From Streptomyces sp. NBC_00457 (GTDB taxonomy: Bacteria; Actinomycetota; Actinomycetes; Streptomycetales; Streptomycetaceae): DNA of 64,000 nt. The position numbers and the translations under genes were made by a program. Below the pieces are notes generated by a model, which did no database searches, was not told the DNA's origin, and was given only the letters and a program-made list of their open reading frames with translations. The stretch's first letter is position 1, and the number at the start of each line of letters is the position of its first letter. This document shows, in pieces, positions 1 through 7,450 of this stretch. Location of the stretch: NCBI RefSeq assembly GCF_036014015.1, contig NZ_CP107905.1, positions 4,092,001-4,156,000 of the forward strand. The letters run 5' to 3'.

Positions 1-797
1 TCAGCAAGCAGATCCGGGCGCTGGAACGGCAGTTGGGGGTGGAGCTGCTGCGCCGGGACCGGCAGGGCGTGGCGCTGACCGCGGCGGGCGAGGCGCTGCT
101 CGCGCCGGCCCGGCGGGTGCTCGCGGCGTGGGAGGAGGCCGCGGCGGCGGTGGAGCGGGCCAGGGCGGTCCAGCGCGCCACGCTGACCGTGGGGATGAGC
201 ACCAGTCCGGGCCGCGGCGGTCTGCTCCCGGCGATCCGCTCCCGCTTCACGGCCGCCCACCCGGAAACGGCCCTGCGGGTGCGGCAGGTCAGCTGGGAGG
301 ACCCCACCGCAGGCCTCGCGGACGGCTCGGTGGACGTCGCCTTCGTCTGGCTGCCACTGCCCGACGCCGAGCGCTACGGGTGGACGGTGCTCGCGGAGGA
401 ACCCCGCCTGGTCGCCCTCCCCGACACCCACCCGCTCGCCGCCCGCACCGACCTCACCTTCACCGACCTCCTCGACGAGCCCTTCCTCGCCCTCCCCCGC
501 AGCGCCGGCGTCCTGCGCGACCACTTCCTCGCCCTCGACGCCCGCACCGGCCGCCCACCCCGCATCGGCGCGGAGATCGCCGGCACCGAGGAGACATACG
601 AGGCCCTGGTCGCAGGCCTCGGCATCTGCCTGGTCGCCGAGGGAAACGCCCCTCTCATCACCCTGGGCGGCGTGATCACTCGGCCGGTGCGGGGACTGCC
701 CCCCAGCCGCTACGCCCTGGCGTGGCGACGGGAGGACGGCGAGCTGCCGCTGGTACGGGGCTACGCACAGGCATGCCGGGCAATGGCAACCCCCTAA
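1..797 (+). CDS. LysR-family transcriptional regulator (5' partial)
   Basis: The reading frame is open from base 3, so the start and most of the N-terminal winged helix-turn-helix lie before the window. The first visible residues (SKQIRALERQLGVELLRR) are the end of the LysR recognition helix and wing, followed by the linker helix and an effector-binding domain from about visible residue 65. The visible part is 264 codons, against about 300 for the family. Such proteins usually activate a neighbouring or divergent gene in response to a small molecule; the partner is outside the window. The stop is followed at once by a dispersed GC-rich repeat. Confidence 0.9.
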   Translation, partial: SKQIRALERQLGVELLRRDRQGVALTAAGEALLAPARRVLAAWEEAAAAVERARAVQRATLTVGMSTSPGRGGLLPAIRSRFTAAHPETALRVRQVSWEDPTAGLADGSVDVAFVWLPLPDAERYGWTVLAEEPRLVALPDTHPLAARTDLTFTDLLDEPFLALPRSAGVLRDHFLALDARTGRPPRIGAEIAGTEETYEALVAGLGICLVAEGNAPLITLGGVITRPVRGLPPSRYALAWRREDGELPLVRGYAQACRAMATP

Positions 798-860
798 GGG
801 GCGCGGGGAACTGCGCGACCAGCCACGACGGCGCCGCAGACGAAAGACGGCACAGCGCGG
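796..860. repeat. Dispersed Streptomyces-type intergenic repeat, copy 1
   Basis: Starts GGGGCGCGGGGAACTGCGCG and continues with CGACCAGCCACGACGGCG. Related sequence is present in inverse orientation at 41540-41577, 51803-51868 and 59370-59465. The 59.4-kb copy shares both flanks but carries a different middle segment. It lies directly after the LysR stop, between convergent genes. Confidence 0.7.
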
Positions 861-863
861 CGC

Positions 864-1331
864 TCAGTAACGCGGCATCTCAGGGACCGTCTTCTCCGCC
901 AACTCGATCAGCGCCTCCACCTTCGCCAGATCCGCATCGACCTCCTCCGACGTCACCGTCGGAGCCTCCGTGGACCGGTACTCGACTTCGTTACGCCGGG
1001 CCCGCATCCGGTTGAAGGGCCGCAGCGTGGATCCGAGCGGCGGATCGAGCTGCGCGCGCAGAGCCTCGTAGATGACGAGGTGGCCGCCGCGGCTGGTGGC
1101 GCGCAGCCCCTGGTTCTGGAGTACCGCCGCCAGCGCTCGGCGGGCCGCGTCGTAGGCGAGGGTGTACGCGCCCTCCGGGTCCCGGGCCGCCAGCTGCCGT
1201 GCGGAGCCGACATGGACACGGGCGCGGACCAGTTCCGCTTCGGCGGCCTGCCGGGACGCGGGGACGCGTTCGAGCCGACCGCTGCCGAGGAGCGCGTCGA
1301 TCGTCGACCGCCCTTGAGTCCAGCTCTCCAC
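864..1331 (-). CDS. HEPN domain protein, putative toxin of an MNT/HEPN pair
   Basis: A 155-residue all-helical protein starting with GTG; its first base is the last base of the upstream TAG stop (1-base overlap), so the two genes are translationally coupled. Residues 25-150 fit a HEPN fold: a helix rich in AAEAELVRARVH, then AYTLAYDAARRALAAVL, then the conserved RxRRNEVEYR segment at about 110-119. In RNase-active HEPN toxins the last helix carries R-x4-6-H; here the corresponding position appears to be Tyr118 (R113-N114-x3-Y118). With the MNT partner upstream this matches the general HEPN-MNT arrangement, in which the nucleotidyltransferase neutralises HEPN by AMPylation. Whether this copy is an active RNase is uncertain. 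Confidence 0.8.
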   Translation of the reverse strand: MESWTQGRSTIDALLGSGRLERVPASRQAAEAELVRARVHVGSARQLAARDPEGAYTLAYDAARRALAAVLQNQGLRATSRGGHLVIYEALRAQLDPPLGSTLRPFNRMRARRNEVEYRSTEAPTVTSEEVDADLAKVEALIELAEKTVPEMPRY

Positions 1332-1930
1332 TACGCCTCCACGTCAAGGTTCAGCTCGACCAGCGGGCGTTCGCGGACGCTGGTGAGGAACGGATCGTCC
1401 GTGGGCGCGTGCCACGACTCGGCGGAGACCCGATGGACGTTGACCTCGCGGCGGAGCCTACGGGAGACGTCCTCGGCGAGATCGAAGAGGGCGTCGGGGT
1501 CGGGGTCGCCCACCACGAGCACGTCCACGTCGGCGGGCGGCGGCCCCGGCTCGCCGCTGTACCGGGCGGCCCAGGAGCCGTAGATGAAAGCCCGCCGGAC
1601 GCCTTCCAGTCCCGCCAGCGCCTCGGTGAGCACGGGCAGGGGACCGAACGAGACGGACATGAGGTCGCTCAGCGGGCGGTACAGCGGGGTGTCCGTACGG
1701 GCCCTGACGAGGCGGCTGCGCCCCACTTTCCGCTCGGCGAGGATCCCGCCGCCGGTCAGCCGGTCGACCTCGCGCAGGACGGCGGTGGGCGTCACGCCGA
1801 TGTCGGCGGCCAGCTCGGTGATGGTGTACTCGCGTTCCGGGTGCAGCAGCACGAGCGCGAGCAGTTCGCCCTGCGTCCGGGAGCGGAGGATGGGGAGCAG
1901 ACTCGGCGATACTTTCATTGGACGCAGCAT
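1331..1930 (-). CDS. HTH domain plus MNT-type nucleotidyltransferase (putative antitoxin)
   Basis: 199 residues. Residues about 15-80 form an ArsR/MarR-like winged helix (TITELAADIGVTPTAVLREVDRL, with the wing ILAERKVGRSRLVR). Residues 105-195 form a minimal nucleotidyltransferase with the G-S motif at 118-120 (YGSW) and paired acidic residues DVD at 134-136, the Mg/ATP site. The third acidic position is not obvious. The gene precedes and overlaps the HEPN gene, the order expected of an antitoxin-first operon. Two in-frame ATGs (1930 and 1918) lie inside a 40-bp inverted repeat, so the N-terminal HTH probably autoregulates the pair. The second ATG has a -10-like GATAT just upstream and could give a leaderless mRNA. 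Confidence 0.85.
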   Translation of the reverse strand: MLRPMKVSPSLLPILRSRTQGELLALVLLHPEREYTITELAADIGVTPTAVLREVDRLTGGGILAERKVGRSRLVRARTDTPLYRPLSDLMSVSFGPLPVLTEALAGLEGVRRAFIYGSWAARYSGEPGPPPADVDVLVVGDPDPDALFDLAEDVSRRLRREVNVHRVSAESWHAPTDDPFLTSVRERPLVELNLDVEA

Positions 1931-1950
1931 ATCCTGCGCCCAGTGAAAGT
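1911..1950. promoter_or_regulatory. 40-bp inverted repeat over the MNT/HEPN start (probable operator)
   Basis: Outer arms are ACTTTCATTGG (1911-1921) and CCAGTGAAAGT (1940-1950), with one mismatch. Inner arms are CGCAG (1923-1927) and CTGCG (1934-1938), around CATATC. A further GTAAC/GTTAC pair lies at 1949-1963. The repeat covers both candidate start codons, so binding would block transcription or translation start. Confidence 0.65.
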
Positions 1951-1976
1951 AACAGTCCGTTACAGGGTGAGCTCGG

Positions 1977-2666
1977 TCAGCCGCGCGAGGTCGTTTCCCT
2001 GACCCAGGGCAGCGCGAACCGCTCCAGCAGCACCAGGGCGAAGTAGAGCAGGATGCTCATCAGCCCGATCAGGATGATCGCCGCCCAGGCGGTGGCGGTG
2101 TCGCCGACCCCGCCGGCCTGCACGATCAGATAGCCGAGCCCGGCCTCACCGGCCTGGAACTCGCCGATGACCGCGCCGATCGCGGCGAGCGGCATGGCCA
2201 CCTTCAGCCCGACGAAGATCTGCGGCAGCGCCGCCGGCAGCCGTACCTTGCGGAACGCCTGCCAGCGCGAGGCGTCCAGCGAGCGCGCCAGCTCGGCCAG
2301 GTCCGCCGGGGTCGAGGTGAGGCCGGTCGCGGTGGACAGCACGATCGGGAAGAAGCAGAGCAGGAAGACCATGGTCAGGACCGGCTTCTGTCCCCAGCCG
2401 AGCGCACCGACCAGCAGCGGCCCGAGCGCGATCTTCGGCACCGCGTTGACGGCGACCAGCAGCGGCGTGAACATCCGCTCCAGCACCCGCGAGGCGGCCA
2501 GCGACAGTCCGATGACCACCGCGCAGACGCTGGAGAGCACGAACCCGACCACCGTCTCCACCGTGGTGTCGCCGGTGTGGTCCAGGAACCGGGCCGGGGC
2601 CGCGGTGAACGCCGAGAGCACGGCACCGGGCGGAGGCAGGATGGCCGGGTGGATCACCTCCAGCAC
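1977..2666 (-). CDS. ABC transporter permease, SsuC/TauC family (start unresolved)
   Basis: Inner-membrane permease of a BPD-type importer, with several hydrophobic helices and the EAA-like loop about 100 residues from the C-terminus (LAELARSLDASRWQAFRKVRLPAALPQ). It follows the substrate-binding gene in the same direction. The first ATG/GTG start is GTG at 2666, but it would cut into an obvious first membrane helix: the same frame continues upstream through 2759 and encodes a hydrophobic stretch (VLLPFAGLLVALGAWWLL). The frame is open back to a stop at 2804-2802, with only CTG (2798) available as a start overlapping the upstream gene. Function as an importer permease is secure; the N-terminus is not. 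Confidence 0.85.
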   Translation of the reverse strand: MLEVIHPAILPPPGAVLSAFTAAPARFLDHTGDTTVETVVGFVLSSVCAVVIGLSLAASRVLERMFTPLLVAVNAVPKIALGPLLVGALGWGQKPVLTMVFLLCFFPIVLSTATGLTSTPADLAELARSLDASRWQAFRKVRLPAALPQIFVGLKVAMPLAAIGAVIGEFQAGEAGLGYLIVQAGGVGDTATAWAAIILIGLMSILLYFALVLLERFALPWVRETTSRG

Positions 2667-2757
2667 CGACGTGAGCAGCCACCACGCGCCGAGCGCGACC
2701 AGCAGCCCGGCGAAGGGGAGCAGTACGGCGCCGGCGCTCGTCCCCCTGCCGGTGCGA

Positions 2758-3789
2758 TCAGGCTTTCGGTACGAGGTCGAAGTCGATGATCTGTTCAGGG
2801 GTCATCCCTTCCGGCAGCGCGTCCGCGTCCTCCAGGAGCGCGATGCTCTTCGCGACCCGCCCGGAGTCCACCGTCCCCAGCGTCGCGCCGGAACCCTCCG
2901 GCCTGACGTACGCGGCCATCAGCTCCAACTCGGCTGCCGCGGCGGCCGGATTCGTGGCGTCCACGTTCCGCTTCAGGATCTCGGCAGCCTCCTTCGAGTT
3001 CGCCAGGCTGTACTCCAGGCCCTTGAGCAGCGCAGCGGCGAACCTCTTCACCATCTCCGGCTCCTGCTCGGCCAGCTTCTTGGACGTGATCAGCACGTTT
3101 CCGTAGAGATCGGGGATCACATCGCTGTACGGGAGCAGGACGGGCTTCTTCTTGGTCACCGCCTCGATGGTCGGCTCACCCACCACGAACTGGCCGATGC
3201 CGTCCACCGCGCCGCTGGCGAGCGTGCCCATCAGGGTCTGTGCGTCGCCGTTGACCCAGGTCACCTTGGCCGCGTCCACTCCGGCCAGCCGGGCGTACGT
3301 CGGGAAGAGGTTGCGCACGACCGAGCCGGGCGTGTCGGCGAGCCGCTTGCCCTCCAGGTCCTTGGGTGCGGTGATGCCGTTGCCCTCGGTGGAGGCGATC
3401 GCGGCCATGGTGCGCTGCTGGATGGCGGCCACCGCGACGAAGTCCTTCGCCTGGCCGCTGCCCATGGTCAGCAGACCGCCCGTCAGGTCGATCGGGCCGA
3501 ACTGCGCCTGACCGCTCACCACGGCCGGAATCACACCGCCGGTGCCCTGGCCCGGCCTGATCTGCACATCGAAGCCGGCCTCTTCGAAGTACCCCTTGTC
3601 CTTGGCGACCCAGGCGTACGCGTCCCGGCCGAAGTTGCCGAACGAGGTCAGGTAGGTCACCTTCCGCGGCGCCTTGGCGTCCGGGTCGTCACCGTCGTCG
3701 GAGTCGGAGCCGCCGCACCCCGACACCAGGGCCAGAACCGTGGCCAGGGCCACCGCGGAGGTCGTACGGGCGAAGCTGTTCATGCGCAC
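2758..3789 (-). CDS. ABC transporter substrate-binding lipoprotein (NMT1/SsuA-like)
   Basis: 343 residues from GTG 3789, chosen because AAAGGA lies about 8 bases upstream; in-frame codons extend upstream but without a site. The N-terminal signal ends in the lipobox LVSGC, with Cys25 as the lipidated residue. The mature part has the NMT1/THI5-like fold (YLTSFGNFGRDAYAWVAKDK, GTGGVIPAVVSGQAQFG, KDLEGKRLADTPGS). Family ligands include alkanesulfonates, pyrimidines and aromatic or nitrile compounds; the ligand here cannot be read. Together with the permease downstream and the divergent ATPase it makes a complete importer. Confidence 0.88.
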   Translation of the reverse strand: MRMNSFARTTSAVALATVLALVSGCGGSDSDDGDDPDAKAPRKVTYLTSFGNFGRDAYAWVAKDKGYFEEAGFDVQIRPGQGTGGVIPAVVSGQAQFGPIDLTGGLLTMGSGQAKDFVAVAAIQQRTMAAIASTEGNGITAPKDLEGKRLADTPGSVVRNLFPTYARLAGVDAAKVTWVNGDAQTLMGTLASGAVDGIGQFVVGEPTIEAVTKKKPVLLPYSDVIPDLYGNVLITSKKLAEQEPEMVKRFAAALLKGLEYSLANSKEAAEILKRNVDATNPAAAAAELELMAAYVRPEGSGATLGTVDSGRVAKSIALLEDADALPEGMTPEQIIDFDLVPKA

Positions 3790-3880
3790 AGTGAGGTCCT
3801 TTCCGACCGCCGGAGGGCATGACACTTCGTGCGGGCAACAGCGTACGAGAGCCGGGCAGTTGTGGTACCGGGCGTGCGGA

Positions 3881-3920
3881 ATTCACCGGATTCACCGGCG
3901 GAACGAACCGGATTCACCGG
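3881..3920. repeat. Three ATTCACCGG repeats in the divergent promoter region
   Basis: ATTCACCGG occurs at 3881-3889, 3890-3898 and 3912-3920, two copies in tandem and the third 13 bases later. It lies in the 248-bp gap between the divergent binding-protein and ATPase genes, so it may be a regulator-binding array. No palindrome is evident. Confidence 0.55.
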
Positions 3921-3988
3921 CAGGACGACAGGTACCGCCGGGCGGCCCGTCCCGGGTAGCCTGACCGGGCGTCACGAACCGGCCGGCA

Positions 3989-4024
3989 TTGCGATCGCCA
4001 GGGATGTTGCGGTCGCCAGGGATG
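3989..4024. repeat. 18-bp tandem duplication just upstream of the ATPase gene
   Basis: TTGCGATCGCCAGGGATG (3989-4006) is followed directly by TTGCGGTCGCCAGGGATG (4007-4024), with one difference. The end of the second copy is 14 bases before the ATG at 4038 and includes the AGGGATGGGGAG region that can serve as ribosome binding site. Probably a recent slippage duplication. Confidence 0.6.
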
Positions 4025-4037
4025 GGGAGACCGCCGG

Positions 4038-4823
4038 ATGATCAGACTCACCGGTGTGTCCCGGAGCTTCACCAGCCGGTCCGGTTCGACGGTCGCGCTT
4101 CAAGGCATCGATCTGCACATCGCCGAGGGTGAGTTCGTGGCGGTGGTGGGGCGGTCCGGGTGCGGCAAGTCCACCCTGCTGCGGCTGATCGCCGGGCTGC
4201 TGCCGGTCACCGGGGGCGAGATCACCATCGGCGGGGAGCGGGTCACCGGAGCCCGGCGGGATGTTGCCATGCTGTTCCAGCGGCCGGCCCTGCTGCCCTG
4301 GCGGTCCGTCCTCGACAACGTCCTGCTGCCCGTGGAGATCTTCGGCTGGAACAAGGCCGAGCACCGCGACCGGGCGTACCGGCTGCTGGCGACGGCCGGG
4401 CTGAGCGGCTTCGAGAAGCACCGGCCGCACGAGCTCTCCGGCGGGATGCAGCAACGTGTGTCGCTGTGCCGGTCGTTGATGGGCGAGCCACGGGTGCTGC
4501 TGATGGACGAGCCGTTCTCCGCACTGGACGCGCTGACCCGCGCGGAACTCGCGGTGGAGCTGCAACGCGTCCACATCGAGAGCTCCGCCACCGTCGTCTT
4601 CGTCACCCACTCGATAGACGAGGCCGTGCTGCTCGCCGACCGGGTGGTGGTGCTCACCCCGCGTCCGGGCCATATCCGCAAGATCGTCGACATCGGCATC
4701 CCCCGGCCGAGGACCCTGGGCCGTACCGCGTATCTCGACGAAGTGGCCCGGTGCACCGCCGATCTGCACGAGCTGCTGATGGAGCGGGACGTGCCCACGC
4801 CGGCCGAAACGGAGGGGCGATGA
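4038..4823 (+). CDS. ABC transporter ATP-binding protein (SsuB/TauB family)
   Basis: 261 residues, the usual length. Walker A GRSGCGKST at 38-46, Q-loop Gln81, signature LSGGMQQR at 133-140, Walker B LLMDEP at 154-159 and D-loop SALD just after. It is the energising subunit for the permease and lipoprotein encoded divergently at 1977-3789. It overlaps the next gene by ATGA, so importer ATPase and flavin oxidoreductase are translated together, suggesting uptake of a compound that the oxidoreductase then processes. Confidence 0.92.
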   Translation: MIRLTGVSRSFTSRSGSTVALQGIDLHIAEGEFVAVVGRSGCGKSTLLRLIAGLLPVTGGEITIGGERVTGARRDVAMLFQRPALLPWRSVLDNVLLPVEIFGWNKAEHRDRAYRLLATAGLSGFEKHRPHELSGGMQQRVSLCRSLMGEPRVLLMDEPFSALDALTRAELAVELQRVHIESSATVVFVTHSIDEAVLLADRVVVLTPRPGHIRKIVDIGIPRPRTLGRTAYLDEVARCTADLHELLMERDVPTPAETEGR

Positions 4824-5782
4824 CCCTGCGGATCTGCGTCTTCACCGAGCCGCACCGCGGCGCCGACTACGACGACCAGCTGCGCTTCGTACGGCTCGTC
4901 GAGGCCGGCGGATTCGAGGGCTTCTTCCGGGCCGACCACTATCAGGCGATGGGCCCCGATCCCGGGCTGCCCGGCCCCACCGACGCCTGGCTCACGCTGG
5001 CCGCGCTCGCCCGCGAGACCTCCCGGATCCGGCTCGGCACTCTGGTCACCTCGGCCACCTTCCGGCTGCCCGGCCCGCTCGCCGTGATGGTGGCGCAGGT
5101 CGACCGGATGAGCGGCGGGCGGGTCGAACTCGGCCTCGGCGCCGGGTGGTACGAACGGGAGCACACCTCGTACGGCATCCCGTTCCCGCCCGTCCGGGAG
5201 CGCTTCGACCGGCTGGAGGAGCAGCTGGCGGTGATCACCGGACTGTGGCGGACACCGGTCGGCGAGACCTTCACTCACCGCGGCACCCACTACCAACTGC
5301 TCGACGCGCCCGCCCTGCCGAAGCCCGTGCAGATGCCGGCCCCGCCGGTCATCGTCGGGGGCCGCGGCCCCCGGCGCACGCCGGAGCTGGCCGCCCGGTA
5401 CGCCGACGAGTTCAACATGCCGTTCAAGTCGGTGGCCGAGACGGCGCGGGCGTACCGGCGGGTCGCCGAGGCCTGCGAGCGGACCGGCCGGGCCGACGCC
5501 GGCCGGCCGCCGCTGGTGCTCTCGGCGGGGGTCGTGGCCGCGATCGGCCGTACCGACGCGGAGGCGCGGCGGCGGGCCGCCCCGCTGCACGTCAAGAGCG
5601 CGCTGCCGCCGGAGGACCCGGTGATCGGGTCTCCGGCCCAACTCGTGGACCGCCTCGGCGAGTTCTCCGCGATCGGCGCGAACCGGATCCATCTGCGTCT
5701 GACCGACTTCAGCGACCTCGACCACCTGGAACTCATCGCGGGTGAGGTGCTCCCGCAGCTGGATCCCATGCCCCGTGTGTAG
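4820..5782 (+). CDS. LLM-class (luciferase-like) F420/FMN-dependent oxidoreductase
   Basis: 320 residues; ATG at 4820 overlaps the ATPase stop and is preceded by GGAGGGG. TIM-barrel bacterial-luciferase fold with typical segments: N-terminal strand ICVFTEPH, RIRLGTLVTSATFRLPGPLA, the LGLGAGWYEREH motif at about residue 105-116, and PPVIVGGRGPRRTPELAARYADEFN. Members use reduced F420 or FMN to reduce or monooxygenate small molecules. The GxGWYxxEH segment is common in F420-type members, so F420 is the more likely cofactor (inference). Operon with an SsuABC-like importer recalls sulfonate monooxygenase loci, but the substrate is unknown. Confidence 0.88.
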   Translation: MTLRICVFTEPHRGADYDDQLRFVRLVEAGGFEGFFRADHYQAMGPDPGLPGPTDAWLTLAALARETSRIRLGTLVTSATFRLPGPLAVMVAQVDRMSGGRVELGLGAGWYEREHTSYGIPFPPVRERFDRLEEQLAVITGLWRTPVGETFTHRGTHYQLLDAPALPKPVQMPAPPVIVGGRGPRRTPELAARYADEFNMPFKSVAETARAYRRVAEACERTGRADAGRPPLVLSAGVVAAIGRTDAEARRRAAPLHVKSALPPEDPVIGSPAQLVDRLGEFSAIGANRIHLRLTDFSDLDHLELIAGEVLPQLDPMPRV

Positions 5783-5840
5783 GGTTCCGCATGGGGGCAG
5801 CGGGCGAAGGGCGCGCTGTGCTGGGGCAGTTGGGGGTGCC

Positions 5841-6041
5841 GTGGCGACGAACAGCGAACATGCCCGGTTGGTGGCGACGGAGGGCGGCCACCGAGTGACA
5901 CCGGCGGAGCTCTTCTTCGACCTGGTCTTCGTGTACGCCATCACCCAGGTCACCGCCCTGATGGCGGCCGACCCGAGACGGTGCTGGGGCATGCCCGGAC
6001 GGGCGCCGTACACACCCCGTGAAGGGGTCATGCTTGTTTGA
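5841..6041 (+). pseudogene. LtrA-family membrane protein, N-terminal fragment
   Basis: A GTG-started frame encodes about 50 residues typical of the start of low-temperature-requirement protein A (TPAELFFDLVFVYAITQVTALMAADP), a multi-helix protein normally near 400 residues. Homology stops after MAADP; the rest is unrelated and ends at 6041. Only the first helix remains, so the gene is a remnant. It is the first of three truncated genes in this 500-bp stretch. Confidence 0.75.
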
Positions 6042-6049
6042 TGACTATC

Positions 6050-6204
6050 ACCAGCACACCGTCATCGTCATCGTCACCGGCTCCGGCCTCGGCGCGGAGT
6101 TCGCGAGGCAACTGGCCGCCCGCGGCGCGAACCTCGTGCTCGTCGCCCGCCGGGCGGACCGACTGCAGAACGCTGCCGCGACGATCACCCGTCGCCGTCC
6201 TTGA
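6050..6204 (+). pseudogene. Short-chain dehydrogenase N-terminal remnant
   Basis: Encodes VIVTGSGLGAEFARQLAARG followed by ANLVLVARRADRLQ, the Rossmann start of an SDR. The cofactor loop reads TG-SGLG, two residues shorter than the family TGxxSGLG, so the NAD(P) site is damaged. The frame stops after about 50 residues while the family needs about 250. No start codon with a ribosome binding site is apparent. Confidence 0.7.
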
Positions 6205-6224
6205 TCGCCGCCACCAACCAGGCC

Positions 6225-6323
6225 CTAGTGCCCGGCGGTTGAACTGGCGGCATAGGCGGGTCGAGCGAGTTGGGTGGCGGCCATCGATGCGGTCGCCGCT
6301 GCGAGGAACGTACGTCGTTTCAT
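6225..6323 (-). pseudogene. Tat-signal remnant of an MRJP-like gene paralogue
   Basis: A 32-codon frame starts ATG 6323 and encodes MKRRTFLAAATASMAATQLA followed by RPAYAASSTAGH and a stop. It is nearly the same as the start of the exported protein encoded from 9632 (MKRRTFLTATTASLAATQLA ... STAGH), and the DNA is alignable as well. It has an AAAGAAGAG site upstream. Only the signal peptide and the first mature residues survive, so it is the 5' end of a deleted paralogue. Confidence 0.7.
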
Positions 6324-6336
6324 CCGAGCTCTTCTT

Positions 6337-7392
6337 TCAGGCGACGGGGACGGTCGGTTGCCGGAAGTCGATGTCGGAGCCGCCGAGCAGGGTCGGGGTG
6401 CGGGCGGCTACGGATTCGTGGGGTTGGCCGAGCGGGATCCGGCTGGCTTTGTCCAGTTGCTGGTATTGCTCGTGGCTGAGTTCGACGTCGAGGGCGGCGA
6501 GGTAGGTGTCCAACTGGGACACGGTGCGTGGGCCGATCACCGGGACGAGTCCGGTGGTGGCGATTGTCGCGCGGTGCCGTAGCCACGCGATCGCGACCTG
6601 CGCCGCGGTGGTGCCGAGTTCGTCGGCGATGCGCAGGACGGTGTTGAGCACGGTGCTTTTCTGTTCGGTGTCTTCGGTGTGGATCAGTCGACCCAGCGTG
6701 GTGAGTCGCCCCTCCGACCGGTGGCGATACTTGCCGGTCAGCAGCCCGCCGCCCAGCGGTGACCAGAACGTCGCGCCCAAGCCGAGCGCTTCGGCCATCG
6801 GCAGGATTTCCCGGTCGGCGGAGCGTTCGACGAGGCTGTACTCGACCTGCACGCCCACGATCGGGGCCCAGCCGCGCACCTCCGCGAGGGTGACGGCCCG
6901 CGCGGTGCGCCAGGCCGGGAAGTTCGACAGCCCGGCGTAGAGGATCTTCCCGGAGCGCACCAGATCGTCCAGCGCACGCACGATCTCCGTCGTCGGGGTG
7001 ACCGGGTCCGGGAAATGGACCCACAGCAGGTCGATGCGATCGGTGCGGAGCCGGGCCAGGCTGCCCTCGACCGCCCGGATCATGTTCCGACGGGAGTCGC
7101 CGGTGCCTTGCACGCCCGAGGTGGGATTGATGCCGACGGCGAACTTCGTGGCCACGGTGAACCGGTCGCGCCGGGTGGTCAGCAACTCCCCGAGGATCTC
7201 TTCGGACTCGCCGGCCTGATAGCTCTCGGCGGTGTCGAGGAAGGTACCGCCCGCGTCAGCGAACCGGTCCAGCATCCGAGCCGTCTCACTCCGCTCGCTG
7301 CCGGCGCCCCACCGGGTGCCGAAGGTTGCGGTTCCCAGAGCGTATTCCGAGACGCGCAGGCCGTTGCCGCGGCCGAGGGTCAGGTACCGCAT
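6337..7392 (-). CDS. Aldo/keto reductase
   Basis: 351 residues, slightly longer than the AKR average. The NADPH-dependent carbonyl-reduction tetrad is visible as Asp53, Tyr58, Lys83 and His126 (FLDTAESYQ, ATKFAVG, DLLWVHFPDP). The closing part shows the usual AWLRHRATIATTGLVPVIGPRTVSQL segment for cofactor binding. The start ATG is preceded by GGAGGCGG. It is divergent from a TetR gene, with two similar palindromes between them, so the TetR protein probably represses both. Substrate unknown. Confidence 0.92.
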   Translation of the reverse strand: MRYLTLGRGNGLRVSEYALGTATFGTRWGAGSERSETARMLDRFADAGGTFLDTAESYQAGESEEILGELLTTRRDRFTVATKFAVGINPTSGVQGTGDSRRNMIRAVEGSLARLRTDRIDLLWVHFPDPVTPTTEIVRALDDLVRSGKILYAGLSNFPAWRTARAVTLAEVRGWAPIVGVQVEYSLVERSADREILPMAEALGLGATFWSPLGGGLLTGKYRHRSEGRLTTLGRLIHTEDTEQKSTVLNTVLRIADELGTTAAQVAIAWLRHRATIATTGLVPVIGPRTVSQLDTYLAALDVELSHEQYQQLDKASRIPLGQPHESVAARTPTLLGGSDIDFRQPTVPVA

Positions 7393-7405
7393 GATGCCGC
7401 CTCCA

Positions 7406-7427
7406 AAGTAAAGCGATCACTTCACTT
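7406..7427. promoter_or_regulatory. TetR-type operator 1 (aldo/keto reductase side)
   Basis: Imperfect 22-bp palindrome with arms AAGTAAAGCGA and TCACTTCACTT, 9 of 11 pairs matching. It lies 14 bp before the aldo/keto reductase start, over its promoter. Sister site at 7451-7472. Confidence 0.65.
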
Positions 7428-7450
7428 GACCATAGCCGACGACCCACCCG

